From assembly GCF_017872975.1 (NCBI RefSeq), contig NZ_JAGGJP010000005.1:1-64000 (forward strand): DNA of 64,000 nt, given 5' to 3'. Within the stretch, counting starts at the first letter, position 1; each line of letters opens with the position of its first letter. The translations under genes were made by a program, and so were the position numbers. Below, piece by piece: positions 1-7,811 of this stretch. The notes beneath the pieces are model-generated. The model made no database searches. It was not told where the DNA came from and worked only from the letters and a program-made list of their open reading frames with translations. This stretch comes from Rubellimicrobium aerolatum. GTDB taxonomy: Bacteria; Pseudomonadota; Alphaproteobacteria; Rhodobacterales; Rhodobacteraceae.

Positions 1-103
1 TGCCGAACGACCCCATGTCCTCCAGCCGGCCGCCCACCTGCACCCCATACAGGTCCACGGACGAGCGGCCAATCGTGATGACGTCAAGAGGCTTGTGAGA
101 CAT
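1..103 (-). CDS. iolC: 5-dehydro-2-deoxygluconokinase, N-terminus only (runs off the window)
   Basis: Only the first 34 codons are present. They read MSHKPLDVITIGRSSVDLYG and continue GVQVGGRLEDMGSF, which is the N-terminus of PfkB-family sugar kinases of the IolC type, with the typical 'ITIGRSSVDLYG' first strand. IolC phosphorylates 2-deoxy-5-keto-D-gluconate in myo-inositol catabolism. It starts 13 bases after the stop of iolG on the same strand, so it is probably the next gene of the same operon. The kinase family is clear; assignment to iolC rests on the N-terminal sequence and on the neighbours. Confidence 0.8.
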   Translation of the reverse strand, partial: MSHKPLDVITIGRSSVDLYGVQVGGRLEDMGSFG

Positions 104-116
104 GAGATCCGGTCCC

Positions 117-1121
117 TTACCCGAGGATTTCGGAGACGATCACGGCGCGGCCTTCCTGCGCCGAGCGGAGCGCCGCGTCGGCCAAGACCAGGGCCTTGAG
201 GCCGTCCTCGCCGGTGGTGGGGGTCTCGCCCTTCGCGCTCACCGCCGCGATGAAGCCCTCAATCTCGTTGGCATAGGCCTCGGTGTAGCGGGTCATGAAG
301 AAGTTGAGGAGCGGCGGGCGGGTGAAGCCTTGGGCGTTGGCGATCTCGATATTGGCCTCGCGCTGGTTCTCGGCGGCCACCGAGCCCTTGGAGCCCAGCA
401 CCTCGATGCGCTGATCGTAGCCGTAGGTGGCACGGCGCGAGTTGGTGATGATCGCCTGCCGACCCGAAGCCGTCTTGAGGATGACGTTGACCGAATCGTA
501 ATCCCCGAGGTCGCCGATGGCGGGGTCGGTGAGGACGGAGGCCTGGGCCACCACGGTCTCGGGCTCCTCGCCCAGGAGCCAGCGGGCCATGTCGAAGTCG
601 TGGATGGTCATGTCGCGGAAGATGCCGCCCGAGCGCTTGATGTAGTCGGCGGGCGGGGCGCCGGGGTCGCGCGAGGAGATCGTCACCATCTCCACCTCGC
701 CGATGGCGCCGCCGTCGATGGCGGCCTTGACGGCCATGAAGTCGGGGTCGAAGCGGCGGTTGAAGCCGACCATGAGCGTGCCGCCGTTGGCCTTTACGGC
801 CGCGAGGCAGCGCCGCACCCGCTCCACCGAGAGGTCGATGGGCTTCTCGCAGAAGACCGCCTTGCCGATGGCGGTGAACTGCTCGATCAGGTCGGCGTGG
901 GTGTCGGTGGGCGTGCAGATCACCACGGCGTCGATGTCGGGGCTTTGGGCGATCTCGTCGATGCTGCGGACGGCGATGCCGTAGCCCTCGGCGAGGGACT
1001 GGGCGGCGGCCGGGATGGCGTCGGCGACGGCGACGAGCTCGGCGTCGGGGTTGTTGCGGATGGCCCGCGCGTGCACCTTGCCGATGCGGCCCGCGCCTAG
1101 GAGCCCGAATTTGACGGTCAT
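117..1121 (-). CDS. iolG: inositol 2-dehydrogenase (Gfo/Idh/MocA family)
   Basis: 334-residue NAD-dependent oxidoreductase that oxidises myo-inositol (or a close cyclitol) to the 2-keto form in the cytosol. The Rossmann motif GAGRIG is at residues 9-14, EKP at 92-94 supplies the family lysine K93, and D170-x3-H174 matches the catalytic Asp/His pair of IolG. The open frame extends upstream into the ATPase gene, but the start at MTVKFGLLG fits the family length and leaves a 59-base spacer after the ATPase gene. It is the fifth gene of the minus-strand transport/catabolism operon. MocA of the rhizopine pathway belongs to the same family, so the exact cyclitol substrate is inferred, not proven. 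Confidence 0.88.
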   Translation of the reverse strand: MTVKFGLLGAGRIGKVHARAIRNNPDAELVAVADAIPAAAQSLAEGYGIAVRSIDEIAQSPDIDAVVICTPTDTHADLIEQFTAIGKAVFCEKPIDLSVERVRRCLAAVKANGGTLMVGFNRRFDPDFMAVKAAIDGGAIGEVEMVTISSRDPGAPPADYIKRSGGIFRDMTIHDFDMARWLLGEEPETVVAQASVLTDPAIGDLGDYDSVNVILKTASGRQAIITNSRRATYGYDQRIEVLGSKGSVAAENQREANIEIANAQGFTRPPLLNFFMTRYTEAYANEIEGFIAAVSAKGETPTTGEDGLKALVLADAALRSAQEGRAVIVSEILG

Positions 1122-1180
1122 GTGTGGTCCTTGCCTTGGATGGTGCGGTCCCCGGCGGCGCGGGGGCCGTGGTGAAGGGG

Positions 1181-1951
1181 TCAGAGCGCGGCGGCGGCGA
1201 GGTTCTGCGACTTGGCGCCGGTGATGTAGGCGACGACGTCCTGGCCGTCGGTCTCCTCCTTGCGGAGGTTGGCGACGATGCGCCCGCGCCGGAAGACGAT
1301 GATCCGGTCCACGAGGTCGAAGACCTGCCGCATGTTGTGGGAGATCAGGATCAGGGATTCGCCGTTGTCCTTGAGGGTGCGGACGATGTTCTCGACCTGC
1401 GCCGTCTCCTGTACGCCGAGCGCGGCCGTCGGCTCGTCCATGATGATGAGCTTGGAGGCGAAGGTCGCGGCGCGGGCGATGGCGACGCATTGGCGCTGGC
1501 CGCCCGACATGTGGCGGATGGTGTTGCCGAGGTTCGGGATCTTGACCGCCGTGCGCTTGAGCGCGGCCTCGGTCGCCTGTCGCATGGCCTTGCGGTCGAG
1601 GATGGAGAAAGGGCCGAGGTTGAACAGGATCTTCTCGCGACCCAGGAACAGGTTGGAGGGCACGTCGAGGTCGTCGGCCAGCGCGAGGTTCTGGAACACC
1701 GCCTCGATCCCGGCCTCGCGGGCGTGGAGGGGGCCGGGGAAGTCCACCTCCCGGCCGTCGAACCAGACCTTGCCGGAGGTGCGGCGCTCGACCCCGGTGA
1801 TCTGGCGGACGAAGGTGGACTTGCCCGCGCCGTTGTCGCCCATGATCGCCACATGCTCGCCCTGGCGAAGCTCGAAGTCGGCGTCCACGAGGGCGTGCAC
1901 GCCGCCGTAGTGCTTGGTCAGGCCCTCGGTTCTGAGGATGATGTCGGACAT
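1181..1951 (-). CDS. sugar/inositol ABC transporter, ATP-binding subunit
   Basis: 256-residue single-domain ATPase of the carbohydrate CUT2 class, unusual in that most CUT2 ATPases are double-domain proteins of about 500 residues; the single-domain form is typical of FrcA-like and inositol systems in alphaproteobacteria. Walker A GDNGAGKS is at 38-45, Q-loop Gln at 87, signature SGGQRQ at 149-154 and Walker B LIIMDE at 168-173, followed by an SHN switch. It lies 10 bases downstream of the permease gene and 59 bases upstream of iolG, so it powers the transporter encoded by the two genes before it. The substrate is inferred from iolG and iolC. Confidence 0.9.
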   Translation of the reverse strand: MSDIILRTEGLTKHYGGVHALVDADFELRQGEHVAIMGDNGAGKSTFVRQITGVERRTSGKVWFDGREVDFPGPLHAREAGIEAVFQNLALADDLDVPSNLFLGREKILFNLGPFSILDRKAMRQATEAALKRTAVKIPNLGNTIRHMSGGQRQCVAIARAATFASKLIIMDEPTAALGVQETAQVENIVRTLKDNGESLILISHNMRQVFDLVDRIIVFRRGRIVANLRKEETDGQDVVAYITGAKSQNLAAAAL

Positions 1952-1961
1952 GATGTTCCCC

Positions 1962-3038
1962 CTAGCCGCGCGTGCCGCGACGGCGCTGCCGCCAGACGTC
2001 GAGCACCACCGCGCCCACGATGATCGCGCCCTTCACCATCTCCTGATAGTAGGCGTCGAGCTTGAGGAAGGTGAAGCCGGAGATGATGACGCCGAAGATC
2101 AGGGCGCCCAGCACGGTGCCGACGATCGAGCCGCGCCCGCCGGAGAGCGACACGCCCCCGATCACCGCCATGGCGATGGCGTCGAGTTCGTACATCACGC
2201 CCATGCCGGCCTGGGCGGTCAGATTCTTTGAGGACAGCACCAAGGCGGCGACGGCGGCCAGCAGCCCGGCGATGGCGTAGACGAGGACCTTGTGCCGCTC
2301 CACGTTGATGCCGGACATCCGCGCGGCCTCCTCGTTGGAGCCGATGGCGTAGCAGCGCTTTCCGTAGAGCGTGAACTTGAGCATCAGGTGGAAGAGGATG
2401 GCCAGCGCCAGGAAGATGACGACCGGCATCAGGCCCTTGCCGATCCCGGCGAAGGGTTCGGTCGGGAAGGAGATCGGCTCGCCCTTGGTCCACCACTTGG
2501 CGACGCCGCGCGCCGTCACCATCATGCCCAGCGTGGCGATGAAGGGCGGGATCTTGGTGTAGGCGATGAGCGACCCGTTGATGAGGCCGGCGAGAAGGCC
2601 GCAGGCGAGGCCGACGAGGACGGGGACCAGCACCGGCAGGTCCACCCAGCCCTGTTCGAGGAACACCGCCTTGGGGTTGGGGTTGCCGTTGACGGTGGCG
2701 ACCTGGGCGAAGCTCATGGCGATCATGGCGGTCGCGCCGACGACCGAGCCCGCGCTGAGGTCGATGCCGCCCGAGATGATGACCTGGGTGATGCCGATGG
2801 CGATGATGCCGACGATCGACACCTGAAGGATGATGATCTGCAACCGCGCTTGGTTGAAGAACGTGTCCACGTTGTCCCGCGTGTTGAGCAGGAAGCTGTC
2901 GCCGAGGAGCGCGCGCCCGAGAAGCTCGAAGGCGGCGACGATCAGCACAAGGGCGATCAGCACGTTGAGTTCCTGCGGCAACTGCCGCTTGGAGTGGTCG
3001 TAGGTCAGGCCACCCACCCCGAAAGTTGTCTGCGCCAC
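1962..3038 (-). CDS. sugar/inositol ABC transporter, permease subunit
   Basis: 358-residue integral membrane protein of the RbsC/branched-chain (BPD_transp_2) family. About eight to ten hydrophobic segments are visible, beginning near residue 26 (LNVLIALVLIVAAF), with the conserved 'GGIDLSAGSVVG' loop near residues 90-101 and 'GGVSLSGGRGSIVGT' near the C-terminal third; these are hallmarks of CUT2 permeases. It forms the membrane channel for the binding protein encoded just upstream and the ATPase just downstream. The length is slightly above the usual 320-340 because of a hydrophilic N-terminal leader. Substrate assignment to inositol or a derivative is by context. Confidence 0.9.
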   Translation of the reverse strand: MAQTTFGVGGLTYDHSKRQLPQELNVLIALVLIVAAFELLGRALLGDSFLLNTRDNVDTFFNQARLQIIILQVSIVGIIAIGITQVIISGGIDLSAGSVVGATAMIAMSFAQVATVNGNPNPKAVFLEQGWVDLPVLVPVLVGLACGLLAGLINGSLIAYTKIPPFIATLGMMVTARGVAKWWTKGEPISFPTEPFAGIGKGLMPVVIFLALAILFHLMLKFTLYGKRCYAIGSNEEAARMSGINVERHKVLVYAIAGLLAAVAALVLSSKNLTAQAGMGVMYELDAIAMAVIGGVSLSGGRGSIVGTVLGALIFGVIISGFTFLKLDAYYQEMVKGAIIVGAVVLDVWRQRRRGTRG

Positions 3039-3132
3039 GTCGCGACCTCCTGGCTTGTGCGCGGGCCGGGGGAGCCCCGGTCCGTGGGGAGGCGGCGCAG
3101 GGGCGCGCCGCCTCCGGGCTTGGGCGTGGGAA

Positions 3133-4077
3133 TCAGTTCTTGGCGAGGAACTGGTCGATGTTGGCGGGCGTCACGAGCTGGAAGGGGATGTAGACCTTCT
3201 GGTCCACCGCCTCGCCCCGCGCGAGCTTGAGGGCGGCGTCGAGCGAGCCTTGGCCCTGGCCGGCGGCGTCCTGGAACACGGTCACGTCGAGCTCTCCGGC
3301 CTGCATCGCCGCGAGGGCGTCCTGCGTGGCGTCGATGCCGGCGACGATGACCTGGTCCATGGCGATGCCCGAGGCCTTCATCGCCTGGATCGCGCCGATC
3401 GCCATCTCGTCGTTGTTGGAGATGAGCGCGTCGAAAGGCGCCCCGGTCGAGAGCCAGTTGGTCATCAGGTTCTGCGCCTGATCGCGCGACCAGTTGGCGG
3501 TCTGCTGGTCGATGATGTTCAGGGTCACGCCGCAGTCGCCCGAGGCGATCACGTCGTGGATGTCCTGGGTGCGCTGCACGGCGGCCTGGTTCGACAGCTC
3601 GCCCTGCATGACGTAGACCTGGGCGTCGGTCGTTCCGGCCTCGGCCAGGAGGCGGCAGACCTCGAGCGTTTCCAGGGTGCCGGACTCCACCTCGTTCGAG
3701 GCCACGAAGGCCTGGTTGTCGGGGAGCGTGTCGACGTTGATGGGTTCGCGGTTGACGTAGACCAGCGGCACGCCGGCGGCGGCGGCGGCGTCGGACATCG
3801 CCTGGGTGGCCGAGGTGTCCACCGGATTGACGATGATCGCGTCCACGCCGGAGGCGATGAAGTTGTTGATCTGGTCGAGCTGGCGGGCCACGTCGTTCTG
3901 CGCGTCCTCGACCTGCAGTTCCACGCCGTCGAGCGTGCCGGCATACTCCTCCATGCCGTTCCGCAGCACGGTCAGGAAGTTGTCGTCGAAGAGCGCCATG
4001 GAGACGCCCACCGTCTCGGCCATGGCGCTGGTGGACAGGAGGCCGGCGAAACCGGCCAGGATCAGGGTCTTGTTCAT
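3133..4077 (-). CDS. periplasmic sugar/inositol-binding protein of ABC transporter
   Basis: 314-residue exported solute-binding protein (Peripla_BP_4, RbsB/IbpA type). MNKT-initiated Sec signal peptide with a hydrophobic core and an AMA cleavage site after residue 20. The mature part starts with the first beta strand 'ETVGVSMALFDDNFLT' and shows the family pattern 'IDAIIVNPVDTSA' and 'GIDATQDALAAM'. The start at 4077 was preferred over the longer open frame because it gives a proper signal peptide. It captures the substrate in the periplasm for the permease downstream. MocB, the rhizopine-binding protein, belongs to this family too, so the ligand may be inositol or a methylated or aminated inositol. 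Confidence 0.9.
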   Translation of the reverse strand: MNKTLILAGFAGLLSTSAMAETVGVSMALFDDNFLTVLRNGMEEYAGTLDGVELQVEDAQNDVARQLDQINNFIASGVDAIIVNPVDTSATQAMSDAAAAAGVPLVYVNREPINVDTLPDNQAFVASNEVESGTLETLEVCRLLAEAGTTDAQVYVMQGELSNQAAVQRTQDIHDVIASGDCGVTLNIIDQQTANWSRDQAQNLMTNWLSTGAPFDALISNNDEMAIGAIQAMKASGIAMDQVIVAGIDATQDALAAMQAGELDVTVFQDAAGQGQGSLDAALKLARGEAVDQKVYIPFQLVTPANIDQFLAKN

Positions 4078-4171
4078 TCGTTTCCTCCCCAAGGCGGCGT
4101 CCGGCCCGCCGCGATTTGTTCGTGCCGGAAGACCGCCCTCCCCGGACGGCCCGATTCTTGGCGGCCCTTGG

Positions 4172-4990
4172 TCAGGCCGCCTTGGCCGCGAGCCGGGCGG
4201 CGATGAAGTCCATGGACCGGCGCAGGTCGCCGACCGGGTCGGCGCTGGCATGGGTCTCGGGCGCGAAGGCCTCGAAGCTGATGGGGCCGCGGCAGCCCGC
4301 CGATTCGAGCGCGCGGATCTGCTCGATGTTGCCGAGCCGGTCGGCGCCGTCCACGAGGACGCGGTGCTGGTCGCCCATGTCGCCGACGGCGAGCGAGGGA
4401 TCGACCACGCCCGAGACGTGGATGATGCCCGTGTGCTGCGGGAAGATCGGGCCGCCGTGGGCGAGGTGGTGGTGGAAGGTGTCGTGCACCAGCTTGAAGC
4501 GGCCCGTGGCGTTCAGCGCCTCGATGGCCTCCACCGCCTCGGTCTTGTAACGAAGGGCGCAGATCTCGAAGCCCAGGGGCTCGACGAGGCCCACGAGGCC
4601 GTGGTCCTCCAGCAGGGGCTTCAGTTCCCTGAGGGCGACGCGCAGGTTGGCCTGACGCTCGCCGTTGCCCATGCCGCCGTTGTCGTTGCGAGGGATGAGG
4701 CTCACCGCCTCGGCGCCGCAGGCCACCGCGACCTTCATCAGCGCCAGCGCCTCCTCGCGCTTGGCGGGGGACCAGTCGTTGAACCGCTTGACCTCGGCCA
4801 GCGCGAGGATGCGGAGGCCCTTCTCGCGGGCCAGATCGCCCGCCGCCTCAGGGGCCAAGCCGTCGAGGAGCGGCTGGGGCAGGTCGTTGCGGACCTCGAC
4901 GCCCACGCAGCCCAGCGCGGCGGCGGCATCGAGAAGCTCGACGAACGACAGGCGGGCCACGGTCATGTGGTTGATGGCGAACGGCAGCAT
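4172..4990 (-). CDS. xylose-isomerase-like TIM barrel protein, probable inosose isomerase/dehydratase (IolI/MocC type)
   Basis: 272-residue AP-endonuclease-2/xylose isomerase-like TIM barrel. The metal-ligand pattern of this family is visible: Glu137 in LVEPLGFE, Asp170 and His173 in VHDTFHHH, a conserved HVSG strand, and a C-terminal FEAF glutamate. In inositol operons such enzymes isomerise or dehydrate 2-keto-myo-inositol; in the rhizopine pathway the homologue is MocC. The start was set at MLPFAINH, preceded by GGAAGG about nine bases upstream; another ATG eight bases earlier is out of frame. It is the first gene after the regulator and follows a 162-base spacer that holds candidate operators. 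Confidence 0.8.
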   Translation of the reverse strand: MLPFAINHMTVARLSFVELLDAAAALGCVGVEVRNDLPQPLLDGLAPEAAGDLAREKGLRILALAEVKRFNDWSPAKREEALALMKVAVACGAEAVSLIPRNDNGGMGNGERQANLRVALRELKPLLEDHGLVGLVEPLGFEICALRYKTEAVEAIEALNATGRFKLVHDTFHHHLAHGGPIFPQHTGIIHVSGVVDPSLAVGDMGDQHRVLVDGADRLGNIEQIRALESAGCRGPISFEAFAPETHASADPVGDLRRSMDFIAARLAAKAA

Positions 4991-5062
4991 CTGTGCATCC
5001 TTCCTCCCGCGTGGCGGCGCCGTTGCTCGACGCTCCCTGTCCCGCGTGTTCCCGGCGACTGC

Positions 5063-5088
5063 TTGACGGTTCGCACACCGTCCGTCAA
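5063..5088. promoter_or_regulatory. candidate operator (inverted repeat) upstream of the cyclitol operon
   Basis: A perfect 7-base inverted repeat, TTGACGG and CCGTCAA separated by 12 bases, with a nested perfect repeat ACGGT-N6-ACCGT at 5066-5081. It lies about 75 bases upstream of the first operon gene, in the spacer behind the LacI-type regulator gene. LacI-family regulators bind such palindromes. That this is the operator is an inference from position and symmetry only. Confidence 0.4.
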
Positions 5089-5124
5089 CGCAGGCGGGAC
5101 GCATTTTCCTCATTCACGAAGTTT

Positions 5125-5145
5125 CCATCATCAAGATTGTGATGG
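5125..5145. promoter_or_regulatory. second candidate operator/promoter element
   Basis: Inverted repeat CCATCA-N9-TGATGG in the most AT-rich stretch of the spacer (about 5101-5155), just after the regulator stop codon. The local AT richness in an otherwise extremely GC-rich region suggests a promoter for the minus-strand operon. No confident -35/-10 pair could be named. Confidence 0.3.
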
Positions 5146-5152
5146 TTTTTCA

Positions 5153-6184
5153 TCATACAGATTCGGGAAGGACCAGTTCGGGACGGAGGAAGTGCTGGCC
5201 CGCGACCTCGGACGGCCCCTGCCGCACGGCGTCGGCCATGAGCCGCACGAGGTCGTCGCAGAGCTGCGGCAGCGGCGTGGAGATCACCATCGTCGCGAAG
5301 CCGTCGATCAGCGCCGAGCGGGATTCGGGCGTGACCTCGTTGACGATGAGGCAGACCTCGCCGGGCTTGCGAACCTCGCGCAGGGCGGCGATGGCGCCCT
5401 CCATGCCGCCGCCCGCGACGTAGATGCCGCGCAGTTCGGGGTGGCGGTCGAGGAGGTCGAGCGTCGCCTCGTAGGTGAGCTGGCGGGTTTCAAGGTTCAC
5501 CAGCGTGTCAAGGATCTGGAACTGCGGCGCGTATTCGCGGAACCAGCTTCGGAAGCCCGCCTCGCGCAATTCGTGGCCGTGCCAGCGGTAGCCGCCGACG
5601 AAGACCGCGACCTTGCCGGGCCGGTGCGCGGCCAAGCCGATCACCGAGGCGGCAATGCGCCCGACCTTGACGTTGTTGAGCCCAAGGTAGTTCTGCCGGA
5701 TGCCTTGGGCGAAGTCGTTGAGGAGCGCGAAGGTGGGGCTGCCCTCGGCCTTGAGGGTGACGACGGCGTCGGTCACATCCGGGTGCGTCACGGCGCTGGC
5801 GGCCACGGCGTCGGCCCGGCCCCGCATCGCGAGGAGGAGGGAGGCGAAGTCCGACGGAGCCTGCGAGGCCGCGAACTCCAGCATCAGCTTGACGCGGACC
5901 CCGGTGGCGCGGCGGGCCGCCGCTTCCAGCTCGGCGGCGAAAGCCTGGTAGAAGGCCTGACGCTCCTTGTGGAGGACGACGCCCATCCGAAGCGTCGGCA
6001 GGTCGGTCTGGAGCCGCTGGGCGATCAGGGGCGCGGCGTGGTAGCCGATCCGGCGCGCGGCCTCGTAAACGCGTTGGGCGGTCTCCTCGCGCACCTGCTC
6101 GCGGCCGTTCAGGACGCGGTCCACCGTCGCCTGGCTGACGCCCGCCGCCTTGGCGACATCCTGGATGGTCGGTCGGCGGGCCAT
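5153..6184 (-). CDS. LacI-family transcriptional regulator
   Basis: 343-residue LacI/GalR-type regulator. The N-terminal helix-turn-helix is at about residues 5-27 (TIQDVAKAAGVSQATVDRVL), followed by the hinge region and a periplasmic-binding-protein-like effector domain (residues about 60-340) of the sugar-sensing type. The start at MARRPTIQDV was chosen because AGGAG sits six to ten bases upstream; an in-frame ATG seven codons earlier lacks this. It lies between the minus-strand cyclitol operon and the divergent plus-strand oxygenase unit, so it is well placed to control both. Effector identity (inositol or derivative) is inferred from context. Confidence 0.9.
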   Translation of the reverse strand: MARRPTIQDVAKAAGVSQATVDRVLNGREQVREETAQRVYEAARRIGYHAAPLIAQRLQTDLPTLRMGVVLHKERQAFYQAFAAELEAAARRATGVRVKLMLEFAASQAPSDFASLLLAMRGRADAVAASAVTHPDVTDAVVTLKAEGSPTFALLNDFAQGIRQNYLGLNNVKVGRIAASVIGLAAHRPGKVAVFVGGYRWHGHELREAGFRSWFREYAPQFQILDTLVNLETRQLTYEATLDLLDRHPELRGIYVAGGGMEGAIAALREVRKPGEVCLIVNEVTPESRSALIDGFATMVISTPLPQLCDDLVRLMADAVRQGPSEVAGQHFLRPELVLPESV

Positions 6185-6326
6185 TCCGGCTCCTGATGTA
6201 ATCACCTCAATTCAGGACTTCACTTGTGAGGCGTTCTGAGGAAATGTCCAGCGCGGATGTTGGGGAACCACGTCGCGCGGCCTTATGGGACGTGCCAGAT
6301 CGACCCCGCATTCGGAGGAGGAACAC
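6185..6326. promoter_or_regulatory. divergent regulatory region between the LacI gene and the oxygenase unit
   Basis: 142 bases between two divergent starts; promoters for both the regulator and the MocD-like unit must lie here or further out. The stretch 6195-6250 is relatively AT-rich. Imperfect CCTCA/TGAGG symmetry is present near 6203-6240 but no strong palindrome was found. A clear ribosome-binding site GGAGGAG sits at 6314-6320 before the oxygenase start. Confidence 0.4.
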
Positions 6327-7424
6327 ATGCGCAAGAGGAACTACAGCCTGCTCGGCCCCGACGGCCAGCGCGCCGTCGAGAGCGGATTGGCGGCCGCCGA
6401 GTGGTACCACACCGAGGTGCCGCGCAAGGTCATGAAGGAGCTGATGCAGCGCAAGGATGGCCCCGCCATCCGCGACACGATCCTTTGGCTGGGCGCGATG
6501 GTCGTGCTGGCGGGGGTCGCGGTCGCGCTGTGGGTGGGCGGGCATCCCTGGCTGTCGGTGCCGTTCTGGCTGGCCTATGGCGTGCTCTATGGCTCGGCCT
6601 CGGATTCGCGCTGGCATGAGTCGTCCCATGGGACCGCGTTCAAGACGCCGTGGATGAACAACGTCGTCTACGGGATCGCCTGCTTCATGATCGTGCGGAA
6701 CCCGCACACCTGGCGCTGGAGCCACGCGCGGCACCACACCGACACCTACATCGTCGGCCGCGACCCGGAGATCGCCATCATGCGTCCGCCGGAGATGGCG
6801 AAGCTGTTCCTGAACTTCTTCGGCATCCTCGACGCCTGGAACGGCTGGGGCCGGATGCTCTACAACGCCGCCGGCAAGATCCACCCGGAGGAGCAGACCT
6901 TCGTTCCGCAGAGCGAATGGCCCAAGGTCATCCGCGTGGCGCGCATCTGGACGCTGATCTACGCCGCGACGATCGCCGTGGCGGTCGCGACGGGCTCGGT
7001 CGTGCCGCTGCTGCTGGTCGGGGGGCCGCGCCTCTACGGGGCATGGCACCACATCATGACGGGGCTGCTCCAGCACGGGGGTCTGGCGGACAACGTCATC
7101 GACCACCGGCTGAACTCGCGGACCGTCTACATGAACCCGATCTCGCGGTTCATCTACTGGAACATGAACTACCACGTGGAGCATCACATGTTTCCGATGG
7201 TGCCGTATCACGCGCTGCCCCGGCTGCACGAGATCATCAAGCACGACCTGCCCAAGCCGAACGACTCCATCGCGCAGGCCTTTGGCGAGATGTGGCCGGC
7301 GATCCGGCGGCAGCTTCGTTACGAGGATTACTTCCTCAAGCGCGAGTTGCCGGCCACCGCCAAGCCCTACCGCGAGGACTTCCACCTCTCGGCGCTCGGC
7401 AGCGGGACCGTTGCGGCCGAGTGA
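6327..7424 (+). CDS. membrane fatty-acid-desaturase-family diiron oxygenase (MocD-like)
   Basis: 365-residue integral membrane enzyme. Three histidine boxes of the desaturase/hydroxylase superfamily are present: H97-x3-H101, H133-x2-HH136-137 and H283-x2-HH286-287, with additional H241/H242 between membrane segments near residues 52-70, 77-90 and 205-232. Such proteins bind two irons and use O2 plus electrons from a ferredoxin. It is followed by a MocE-family Rieske ferredoxin and sits beside inositol genes, as MocD does in rhizopine catabolism, where MocDEF are thought to remove an O-methyl group. A role as cyclitol O-demethylase or hydroxylase is therefore inferred; a lipid desaturase role is the alternative. 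Start chosen at the ATG after GGAGGAG. Confidence 0.8.
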   Translation: MRKRNYSLLGPDGQRAVESGLAAAEWYHTEVPRKVMKELMQRKDGPAIRDTILWLGAMVVLAGVAVALWVGGHPWLSVPFWLAYGVLYGSASDSRWHESSHGTAFKTPWMNNVVYGIACFMIVRNPHTWRWSHARHHTDTYIVGRDPEIAIMRPPEMAKLFLNFFGILDAWNGWGRMLYNAAGKIHPEEQTFVPQSEWPKVIRVARIWTLIYAATIAVAVATGSVVPLLLVGGPRLYGAWHHIMTGLLQHGGLADNVIDHRLNSRTVYMNPISRFIYWNMNYHVEHHMFPMVPYHALPRLHEIIKHDLPKPNDSIAQAFGEMWPAIRRQLRYEDYFLKRELPATAKPYREDFHLSALGSGTVAAE

Positions 7425-7496
7425 CCCGGACCCATCGGCCGGAGCCCTTCGGGGGTCCGGCCCAACAGACTTCATGACCTCAGGGAAGGACCGAAG

Positions 7497-7811
7497 ATGC
7501 CCCAATGGATCGACGCGTGCGCGGTCGATGAGATCGACGAGGAGGACGTCATGCGCTGGGACCACGGCGGCAGGACCTACGCGATCTACCACAGCCCCGA
7601 CGGCGAGTTCTTCTGCACCGACGGGATGTGCACCCACGAGAACGTCCACCTCGCGGGGGGGCTGGTGATGGACTACGTGATCGAGTGCCCCAAGCATAAC
7701 GGCCAGTTCGACTACCGCACCGGGGCTGCCAAGCGCGCGCCGGTCTGCGTGAACCTGCGCACCTACCCGGCCAAGGCCGAGGGCGGGCGCGTGCTCGTGC
7801 AGGTGGGCTGA
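7497..7811 (+). CDS. MocE-family Rieske [2Fe-2S] ferredoxin
   Basis: 104-residue soluble Rieske ferredoxin. Cluster ligands are plain: C45-x-H47 in CTHENVHL and C64-x2-H67 in CPKHNGQFD, 16 residues apart. It would pass single electrons to the diiron oxygenase encoded 72 bases upstream. A ferredoxin reductase (the MocF equivalent) is not found in this window, so electrons must come from a reductase encoded elsewhere. The stop codon TGA abuts the GTG start of the next gene, indicating one transcript with coupled translation. Confidence 0.9.
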   Translation: MPQWIDACAVDEIDEEDVMRWDHGGRTYAIYHSPDGEFFCTDGMCTHENVHLAGGLVMDYVIECPKHNGQFDYRTGAAKRAPVCVNLRTYPAKAEGGRVLVQVG

